DNA of 39,281 nucleotides, from NCBI GenBank assembly GCA_025362195.1, contig JANYHV010000423.1:1-39281 (forward strand). Direction: 5' to 3'. The stretch comes from Fimbriiglobus sp. (GTDB lineage: Bacteria > Planctomycetota > Planctomycetia > Gemmatales > Gemmataceae). Positions 33,308 through 39,281 of this stretch are shown here, in pieces (position 1 is the stretch's first letter; each line of letters starts with the position of its first letter). Both the position numbers and the translations under genes were made by a program. A model generated the notes under the pieces. That model made no database searches, was not told the DNA's origin, and saw only the letters and a program-made list of their open reading frames with translations.

Positions 33308-33640
33308 ATGCCGGCCGACGTCCTCCCCCTCTCGATCAAGCGCGACGGCGACGCCTTTCGGATCGAATGGTCCGACGGCGTCGCCGCGTCCGTGCCCTTC
33401 CTCACGCTCCGCAACAACTGCCCGTGCGCGACGTGCAACGACGAGCGGACCAAGCCGGCCGACCCGTTCCGCGTGTTGAGCGCCCGCGAAGTCTCGGCCG
33501 GACTCCCGGTGCCGGTGGCGATGAAGGCCGTCGGCCACTACGCCTACCAGATCACCTGGAACGACGGCCACGACGCCGGCATTTTCACCCTCGACGCCCT
33601 CCGCCGACTCGGCCAGCCCGCGACCCCCCCAAGGACTTGA
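33308..33640 (+). CDS. DUF971 family protein (gamma-butyrobetaine hydroxylase N-terminal-like)
   Basis: A 110-residue protein with the complete DUF971 pattern: LSIKRDGDAFRIEWSDGVAA at the N-terminus, FLTLRNNCPCATCNDE (Cys39-Cys41-Cys44 region, likely metal binding), then VGHYAYQITWNDGHDAGIF with a histidine ligand candidate, and a closing LDALRRLG. The fold is the N-terminal zinc-binding domain of gamma-butyrobetaine hydroxylase found alone. DUF971 genes often sit beside mrp/apbC ATPase genes in bacteria and have been suggested to act in iron-sulfur assembly; here the mrp start is five bases after this stop. The cysteine cluster is notable because its partner has no cysteine. Confidence 0.9.
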   Translation: MPADVLPLSIKRDGDAFRIEWSDGVAASVPFLTLRNNCPCATCNDERTKPADPFRVLSAREVSAGLPVPVAMKAVGHYAYQITWNDGHDAGIFTLDALRRLGQPATPPRT

Positions 33641-33645
33641 CCACC

Positions 33646-34464
33646 ATGCCCCCGCCCAGTGGCCCCGGCCAAAAATTCTCCCTGCCCGGCGTCAAGCACC
33701 TGATCGCGGTCGCCAGCGGCAAGGGCGGCGTCGGCAAATCGACGGTCGCCGCCAACCTCGCCGTCGCCCTGCAAATGGCCGGCCAGCGCGTCGGCCTCAT
33801 GGACGCGGACATCTACGGCCCGTCGGTCCCGTTGATGTTCGGCCTCGGCCAGGTGGACCAGACCCGCACGCCGTTCCCGATCGAAAAGTTCGGCGTCAAA
33901 CTGATGTCGATGGGCTTTCTCGTCGATCCCCGTCAGGCGGTCATCTGGCGCGGCCCGAAGGTGGCCCAGGCCGTCGGCTCGTTCCTGGCGCAAATCCCGT
34001 GGGGCGACCTCGACTTCCTCATCATCGACCTGCCGCCCGGCACCGGCGACGCCCAATTGACGCTGTCGCAGCAGGCCCCGTTGACCGGCGCGATCATCGT
34101 GACGACGCCCGGGGAGGTGAGCCTGATCGACGCCCGCAAGGGGGTCAAGATGTTCGAGGAGGTCCGCGTCCCGGTCCTCGGCGTCATCGAGAACATGAGC
34201 CACTTCACGAGCGCCGACGGCCAGAAGCACGCGATCTTCGGCACCGGCGGCGGGGCCAAACTCGCCGCCGAAGCCGGGGTGCCGTTCCTCGGCGAACTGC
34301 CGATCGACCCGCGCGTCGCCACGGCCGGGGACGCCGGCGAACCGGTCGTCCGCAAGCACCCCGAGTCCCCGGTGTCGGCCGCCTACGTCGAGCTCGCCCG
34401 CACGGTCGTCGCCGAGATGACCACCCGGCCGCAGGCGAACGCGCTGCCGACGGTGGAGTTGTAA
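33646..34464 (+). CDS. Mrp/NBP35-family P-loop ATPase without cysteines
   Basis: A 272-residue cytoplasmic ATPase of the Mrp/ApbC family, whose members carry and deliver iron-sulfur clusters. The deviant Walker A SGKGGVGKST lies at residues 24-33, the LMDADIYGPS switch at 51-60, LIIDLPPGTGD at 125-135 and VIENMSHF at 180-187. In typical ApbC the next residues are a CxxC that bridges two subunits through a 4Fe-4S cluster; here they read TSADGQ (188-193), and I find no cysteine anywhere in the protein. The N-terminal DUF59 domain of many homologues is also absent. It is translated from the same transcript as the DUF971 gene and ends five bases from the convergent moxR gene. Confidence 0.92.
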   Translation: MPPPSGPGQKFSLPGVKHLIAVASGKGGVGKSTVAANLAVALQMAGQRVGLMDADIYGPSVPLMFGLGQVDQTRTPFPIEKFGVKLMSMGFLVDPRQAVIWRGPKVAQAVGSFLAQIPWGDLDFLIIDLPPGTGDAQLTLSQQAPLTGAIIVTTPGEVSLIDARKGVKMFEEVRVPVLGVIENMSHFTSADGQKHAIFGTGGGAKLAAEAGVPFLGELPIDPRVATAGDAGEPVVRKHPESPVSAAYVELARTVVAEMTTRPQANALPTVEL

Positions 34465-34469
34465 GCCGG

Positions 34470-35492
34470 TTACACGTCGCCGAGCAGGTTCGGCACCTTC
34501 TCGCGGAGGTGTTCGATCTCCTGGTGCGACTCGCCGAGGTACGCCAGCAACCTCAGGTCGTCCCGCGACACCGTGCCGCCGCTGAGCAGCCAGGCGCGGA
34601 CCCGGAACAGCTTGTAGAGCTTCACCAGCTTGCGGTCGCTGATGAAGATTTTGTCCTCGCGGACCAGCGTCTTGACGAGCCGCTGGAACTCGCGGAAGAC
34701 GTCGGCCGGAAAGAAGACCTCGCGGTCGTTGGCCTCCTCGCCGCGCGCGTCGGCCGTCCGCCGGCTGAACAGGTACGTGAGGTAGCGGTTGGCCTTCAAG
34801 AAGTCGTCCAGGCCGGCGTGGCCCTCGGCCCACGGCTTCTGGTTCAGCCCCTTGTACGACTCGTTTTGCAGGCCCACGTCGATCAATTCGGTGAAGTAGT
34901 CGTCCTGCACCGGGCGGCTCTGCACCTTGAGCACGAACCGGTCCTTGAGCGCGGCCAGTTCGCCCTGCTCGGGGATTTCGTTGGTCGCGGCGAACATGAC
35001 CCGCAGCGGCACCGGCTCGGGCACGCCGTCCTGGTAGAACTTGCGCTCGTTGATGATCGTCAGCAGGATGTTCAAGATCGCCGAGTTCGACTTGAAGATT
35101 TCGTCGAGGAAGACGAGCTTCGCGGTCGGCAGCTTGCCCTCCTTGCGGCGGATGTACTTGCCGTCGCGGAGTTCCTTGATGTCGATCGCGCCGATGATCT
35201 CGCTCGGCTCGGTGAACCGCGTCAGCATGTACTCGAAGTAGTCGCCCTCGCCCATGCCGAGCGCGTCCTTGAACTTCAGGACGAGGTCGGACTTGGCGGT
35301 GCCGGGCGGGCCGACGATCAGCAGCGGCTCCTGGGCGACGGCGGCGACGCACATCAGGTCGATGAGTTCTTGCTTGTGGACGAAGTACCGGCCGAGGGCC
35401 ACGCGGAACCGGTTGATGCGCTTGCGGAGGTCGTCCGCTTCGGCCTGCAAGTCGGCGAGCGTCGAGTCTTCGGCCGAGGGCTTTTTCGCCAT
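34470..35492 (-). CDS. MoxR-family AAA+ ATPase
   Basis: A 340-residue AAA+ protein of the MoxR/RavA type. The N-terminal helix is charged (DLQAEADDLRKRINRFR). Then come Walker A GPPGTAKS (61-68), the RFTEPSEIIGAIDI insertion-loop region (92-105), Walker B LVFLDE (126-131), the sensor asparagine in AATNEIPEQGEL (Asn171) and the arginine pair in LKDRFVLKV (182-190). A C-terminal lid with FISDRKLVKLYKLFRVRAWL follows. MoxR proteins act as chaperones that mature or remodel partner complexes, often with von Willebrand A proteins. Here the upstream genes in the same orientation are an 1118-residue protein (85 bases before) and its paralogue. All catalytic elements are intact. No vWA gene is visible in the window. 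Confidence 0.92.
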   Translation of the reverse strand: MAKKPSAEDSTLADLQAEADDLRKRINRFRVALGRYFVHKQELIDLMCVAAVAQEPLLIVGPPGTAKSDLVLKFKDALGMGEGDYFEYMLTRFTEPSEIIGAIDIKELRDGKYIRRKEGKLPTAKLVFLDEIFKSNSAILNILLTIINERKFYQDGVPEPVPLRVMFAATNEIPEQGELAALKDRFVLKVQSRPVQDDYFTELIDVGLQNESYKGLNQKPWAEGHAGLDDFLKANRYLTYLFSRRTADARGEEANDREVFFPADVFREFQRLVKTLVREDKIFISDRKLVKLYKLFRVRAWLLSGGTVSRDDLRLLAYLGESHQEIEHLREKVPNLLGDV

Positions 35493-35577
35493 GTCGCGGT
35501 GCGTCCGTCACGGGGGCTGGGCGGGGTCGGGCAGGGGAATTGTAACGGCCCGGCGGCGGTTCGGGAATCCGCGCCGC

Positions 35578-38500
35578 TCAGAGCGACTTCAGCGCCTCGG
35601 TCAAGTCCCGGGAGACGCGGCGGCGGATCAGGTACTCGTCGTCGTCCAGCCAGGCCCGGACCTGCGGCCCGAGGGTGAACTCCTCGCTCACGACGGCGCG
35701 GATCGCAACGTCGATCAGCGCGAGCGGGGCGAGCGTGAAGTACCGGTTGGTCGCCCCGGTGGCGGTCACCATGTCGAGCCGCAAGAAGAGTTCTTCGAGC
35801 CGGCCCAACGCCGTCCGCGGCGGGGCGTGTTCGAGGGCCGCGGCGTAGGCCATCGCCGTCGCCGTGCGCTCGCGGTCGTCCCGGATGCCGCGGACGAACA
35901 GGCGGTCGCGGGCGGCGTCCAACACGGCGTTGCCCTCGTCCGACTGCCCGGCCGCGAAGTACCCGACGGCCAGCCCGAGGTCGCGCGGCCCGGCGTCGGT
36001 GCCCGGCCGCAACCGGGCGACGAGGAGTTCGGCGAGCGGCCGCAGGCCGAGCCGGGCGAGGGCGCGGAAGTACGGCCCGGCGACCGGCTCGAACAGCCGC
36101 GCCGTCGGCCCGTCCGGGGCGTCGCACCGGTCGATCAAGTGTTCCGTCGCGGCGCGGAACGACCCGGCGAGTTGGAACAGTGTCGCCGCGTGGCAGGCCG
36201 CCAGCAGCATCCGCCGGCCGTACCGGTGGGTGAGGGCCGTCGGGTCGCCGCTCAGGCCGCCGAGGCGGACCCACTCGGGGATCAACTCGACGGCCCGGAG
36301 GGTTTGCGGGATGACGGCCGACACGAGTTGCGGGTCGAGGTGCGGGGCCATTTCGAGCAGCGCGAACAGGACGCGGGGCATCGTCACCGCCGTCGGGTCG
36401 GCCTCGTCGATGGCGAGCAGACGGCGGGCGTCGTCCGGGTTGTGCAGGGCCCCCTTCGGCCGCAGGAATTCGACCAGCCGGTCCCCCAGCGCGTCCCGCC
36501 CGAGGAAGCCCAGCACGTCGCGGGTCTCGAACGGGTCGATGGCGGCGCGCGGCTCCAGGATGCGCGACTGCGCCCGCAGCGCGTCGATGGCGTACCGGCC
36601 CAAGGCGTCGAGGCCGGCCGGGGCCTCGTGGGCCGGGGCGTCGGCGTCGGGCCGGCCGTCCTGGGCGTCGCGGCCGCGGTCGAGGAAGCGCTGCAACAGG
36701 TGCGGGTGGACGCGCGGATCGACGCCCGGCCCGACGGGCTGGTGCAGCACCTTGGCCGCGGCCTGTTCGAGGTCCTTGGCGTGCGCCCGGTCGCCGAGTT
36801 TACCCAGGCCCCAGGCGACCATCAGGTCGGCGTAAGCGGCCGTCCGCGGGGCCTCGCCGTCCAGCCCGGCCCACTGCAACCGCCCGGGCGACGCGAGCTT
36901 GCCGACCCACCGCTGGACCGGCTCGCGGACGCGCAGCAGCCAGTCGCGGGCCAGGGTCAGCCGGTCGCCGGTGGCCACCCCGCGGAAGCGCAGGAAGGCG
37001 GGGGCGTCGAGGTCCAGCCCCGGCCCCTTGTCGCGGAGCCGGGCGAACAGGCGGTCGCGCGCCCCGGCCAGGCCGAGCGGGTCGCCGCCGGTCAGGCGGG
37101 CCGCCCCGAGCCGCGCGAGCCAGACGCCGCGCGCCGGCAGTTCGGCCTCGCGCTCCGTCACCCGGGCCAACAGCGCCGCCAGTTCAGTTTCCGGTCCCGC
37201 GGCCGAAGCCAGGTAGGCCGCGGTCACAGCGGCCATCGGCACCGAGTCCGGGGCGTCGAGCAAGTTCGCGGCGGTGACGTGCTGCGGGGCGACGCGGGCG
37301 GCGCGGCACTCGGCCTGGAACCAGGCGGTCGCGGCGCGGTCCGGTGGTTCGTCCCAGGCCGCGTTGAGCCGGCAGACGACCGCGTCCGGCGTGTCCCCGA
37401 AGGCGGTGTAGACCTCGGCCAGGTCGCCCCACAGTTCGACGCGCTCGGCCGGGGCCAGGCGGGGCAGGTCGGCGAGCACCCGGCGTTCGAGGTCGCGCCG
37501 CCGGGCCGTCCACTCGTTGCCCATGACGAGCGCGAGCGGCGACGCCAGCTTGCCCTGCAGGCGGTCGGGCGGGGCTTCGGCGGCCGGCTCTTCGGGGGGG
37601 GCTTCCGGCGGCGGGCCGAACCGCACCGGCCTGCCCGGCCGCAACCAGTCGGCGAGCCGCGGCAGCTTCCGCCACCAGTCCCGCAACCAGTCCGCCCCGG
37701 TCGTCTCACCCGACGGCGGTTCGCGGCCGGGCGCGAGCGCCTCGACGGCCGGGAGACTCTCGGCCTCGGCGACAAACCCCGGCAAGCTCGCCCACGCCGC
37801 GCCGACGGCCGGGCGGAACGCGGTGACGCGCGGCACCTCGTAGTCGATGGCGTCGCGGAGATTGCGGAAGGCCGTGCCCGGCACCCGGACCGGTCGCCAC
37901 GAGTCGCCGCGGCGGGCGAGGACGGTCAAGTGCCCCGGGCCGAGGTCGAATATCTCGGCCAGGGTCCGCGCCCGTAGCGGCGGCGTGAGGCGCGTGCCGA
38001 CCGGCAGGAACAGCGTCGGGCACTGCGGGTGCGGGGCGAACTCCGCCAGATTCGGAGCCACGGCCACCGGGGCCGCGCCGCCCGGCTCCGCGTGCAGCAC
38101 GGTCACGCCGGAGGCCGAGTCCGGAGCGGCGAGCGAGGCGACGCGGCACTTGCGCAACAGGGCTTCCGGCGTGTCGCACAACAATGCGGCGAGGCCGGTG
38201 CGGCCGCCCGTCCAGACCCACAGGGCTGCGGCGGTGACCGGACCGGATTGGGGAACGAGTCGCAAATCGACCGCGTGAGCCGGCAACGGGGGAAGCGTCG
38301 TCGGCCGATCGTGCGTGCCCAACGCGGGCGATTCGACGGGCAGCGGCGGCACTGCCGATCCCGACCGCCACGGCCGCTCCCGCGCGAGCAGAAGTTCGTG
38401 CCCCGAAGTCGGCGCGAAACTTTCGACCAGGGCGTGCGTGAACCCCGCTTCGATCCAAACGCCCGCGCGGACTTCCCGAAAGACTTCCCACGGTCCGTCG

Positions 38501-38934
38501 GCCAGGGTCGCGGCCAGGTGGGCCGGCAGGCGGTCCAGCACGACCGTCGCCGTCGGCGTGTCGGGGTTCAATTGCAGGCCGAGCAAGCGGACGTTTTGCC
38601 GCGAGAGTTGCGCGACGAACGCGGCGAGATCGGCGTCGGGGAGAAGCACCAGCCACCGGCCGGCGGAGGCATCGGCCGTGGGCTTGAGGGGGACGAGTTC
38701 GGCCCAGGCGAGCAGCGGGCGGGGCGGTGGACCGGACCCGGGCGGGTGGACCGTGACCCCGAGGCGGGCGAGGGCGACGGCCGAATCGCGCGGCACCCCT
38801 GCCGTCGAAATCCACCGGCCGCCGGCGTCGTCGGCCCCCCCGTCCGTGGGGCGGGCCGCAATCCCTGCCGGCACGATGCCGCTGACGAGGGCGAGCCGCA
38901 ACGACTCGGCGTGGGGGAAGCGGAACGTCGGCAT
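35578..38934 (-). CDS. Large uncharacterised MoxR-associated protein
   Basis: An 1118-residue soluble protein without signal peptide or membrane segments. The first 450 residues are beta-rich (ESLRLALVSGIVPAGIAARP near the start; LLAWAELVPLKP; AFRNLRDAIDYEVPRV near 350-370). I read them as possibly related to the bpX-type domains of MoxR-vWA-beta-propeller systems, without being able to confirm it. A proline/glutamate-rich linker follows at about 460-480, then a long alpha-helical part to the end (RRDLERRVLADLPRLAPAER; YGRRMLLAACHAATLFQLAG). The final 95 residues, including FTLGPQVRAWLDDDEYLIRR, match the end of the next upstream gene. It is expressed with the MoxR gene (85 bases downstream) and begins 34 bases after the paralogue's stop. 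No enzymatic motif was found. Confidence 0.82.
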   Translation of the reverse strand: MPTFRFPHAESLRLALVSGIVPAGIAARPTDGGADDAGGRWISTAGVPRDSAVALARLGVTVHPPGSGPPPRPLLAWAELVPLKPTADASAGRWLVLLPDADLAAFVAQLSRQNVRLLGLQLNPDTPTATVVLDRLPAHLAATLADGPWEVFREVRAGVWIEAGFTHALVESFAPTSGHELLLARERPWRSGSAVPPLPVESPALGTHDRPTTLPPLPAHAVDLRLVPQSGPVTAAALWVWTGGRTGLAALLCDTPEALLRKCRVASLAAPDSASGVTVLHAEPGGAAPVAVAPNLAEFAPHPQCPTLFLPVGTRLTPPLRARTLAEIFDLGPGHLTVLARRGDSWRPVRVPGTAFRNLRDAIDYEVPRVTAFRPAVGAAWASLPGFVAEAESLPAVEALAPGREPPSGETTGADWLRDWWRKLPRLADWLRPGRPVRFGPPPEAPPEEPAAEAPPDRLQGKLASPLALVMGNEWTARRRDLERRVLADLPRLAPAERVELWGDLAEVYTAFGDTPDAVVCRLNAAWDEPPDRAATAWFQAECRAARVAPQHVTAANLLDAPDSVPMAAVTAAYLASAAGPETELAALLARVTEREAELPARGVWLARLGAARLTGGDPLGLAGARDRLFARLRDKGPGLDLDAPAFLRFRGVATGDRLTLARDWLLRVREPVQRWVGKLASPGRLQWAGLDGEAPRTAAYADLMVAWGLGKLGDRAHAKDLEQAAAKVLHQPVGPGVDPRVHPHLLQRFLDRGRDAQDGRPDADAPAHEAPAGLDALGRYAIDALRAQSRILEPRAAIDPFETRDVLGFLGRDALGDRLVEFLRPKGALHNPDDARRLLAIDEADPTAVTMPRVLFALLEMAPHLDPQLVSAVIPQTLRAVELIPEWVRLGGLSGDPTALTHRYGRRMLLAACHAATLFQLAGSFRAATEHLIDRCDAPDGPTARLFEPVAGPYFRALARLGLRPLAELLVARLRPGTDAGPRDLGLAVGYFAAGQSDEGNAVLDAARDRLFVRGIRDDRERTATAMAYAAALEHAPPRTALGRLEELFLRLDMVTATGATNRYFTLAPLALIDVAIRAVVSEEFTLGPQVRAWLDDDEYLIRRRVSRDLTEALKSL

Positions 38935-38968
38935 ACCGTGACGATAGCACGCGACCGCCCGCCCGGCG

Positions 38969-39281
38969 TTACAGTCCGCTCGCGCTGAGTTGGCGACGCA
39001 GGTCGGCGTGGATGCGGCGGCGAACCAGGTACTCGTCCTCGTCTAGCCAGCGTCGCCCGGCCGGGCCGAGGGCGAAGTCGTCGTTGACGACGGCCAGCAC
39101 GACTTCTTCGACGAGGTTCAGGTGGAAGCGCGAGTAGAACCGGCTCGTCGTGAACGAGTTGGCGACGCGGGCCGGGTCCATCTTGTGGAACAGCTCGACG
39201 ATGCGCGCCAGCCCCGCCTCGGCCGGCCCCTGCCCGAGTGCCGAAACGTAGGCTTGCGCGAGCGGCGTGAAGTCCTTGGGC
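38969..39281 (-). CDS. C-terminal end of a second large MoxR-associated protein (start outside window)
   Basis: Only the last 103 codons are visible; the frame continues past the right edge. The sequence reads LAQAYVSALGQGPAEAGLAR, IVELFHKMDPARVANSF, RFYSRFHLNLVEEVVLAVV and FALGPAGRRWLDEDEYLVRR, then IHADLRRQLSASGL and a TAA stop. It aligns along its whole visible length with the C-terminus of the 1118-residue protein (for example FTLGPQVRAWLDDDEYLIRR), so the two genes are tandem paralogues or share a common C-terminal module. With 34 bases between stop and next start, the genes and moxR form one transcription unit. Overall size and N-terminal domains are unknown here. Confidence 0.8.
   Translation of the reverse strand, partial: PKDFTPLAQAYVSALGQGPAEAGLARIVELFHKMDPARVANSFTTSRFYSRFHLNLVEEVVLAVVNDDFALGPAGRRWLDEDEYLVRRRIHADLRRQLSASGL

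Overview
The window looks like chromosomal DNA of a GC-rich planctomycete, most likely of the Gemmataceae. This is inferred from gene content. There is a PSCyt1/DUF1549/DUF1553 cytochrome protein, a secreted DUF1080 protein, a kinase-like protein with the N-terminal domain typical of planctomycete Ser/Thr kinases, a MoxR ATPase with very large partners, and a Gemmata-type tyrosine integrase remnant. No ribosomal marker is present, so the genus is not fixed.

Layout. Positions 1-4851 (minus strand) hold nucleotide-sugar genes (partial mannose-1-phosphate guanylyltransferase, a eukaryote-like UDP-sugar pyrophosphorylase), a PhnP-like metallo-hydrolase and an MFS transporter. Positions 5033-8392 (plus) hold a small hypothetical gene, a XerC/D recombinase, an exported thioredoxin-fold protein and a DUF1080 protein. 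Positions 8581-19020 are a mixed accessory stretch. It has an AT-richer orphan gene, a lone DUF1549/DUF1553 gene, a DnaJ-like chaperone, two small conserved hypotheticals, a decayed IS3-family element fused to an integrase fragment beside tRNA-Thr(CGT), rarA, an ankyrin/DUF6985-like gene, and a HicB-like plus nucleotidyltransferase-like pair beside tRNA-Arg(TCT).

Positions 19043-29272 are a long minus-strand run: thpR, a PfkB kinase, gltX, a receiver-less sigma-54 activator, a TIM-barrel isomerase, a membrane-anchored pseudokinase, a second TIM-barrel isomerase translationally coupled to inositol-3-phosphate synthase, and aroB. Positions 29338-34464 (plus) carry a ComEC-like protein, a PKD-domain protein, a DUF971 protein and an Mrp-type ATPase that contains no cysteine. 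Positions 34470-39281 (minus) carry a MoxR AAA+ ATPase, an 1118-residue protein, and the end of another large protein with a homologous C-terminal module.

The best candidate for a little-described system is this last block: a MoxR ATPase downstream of at least two tandem large proteins that share a C-terminal module. It resembles the MoxR-centred multi-gene conflict or chaperone systems, but I could not verify this without profile searches. Other points of interest are the pseudokinase, the nucleotidyltransferase that has lost its acidic motif, the orphan HicB, the cysteine-free Mrp, and the AT-richer orphan protein at 8581-9342.
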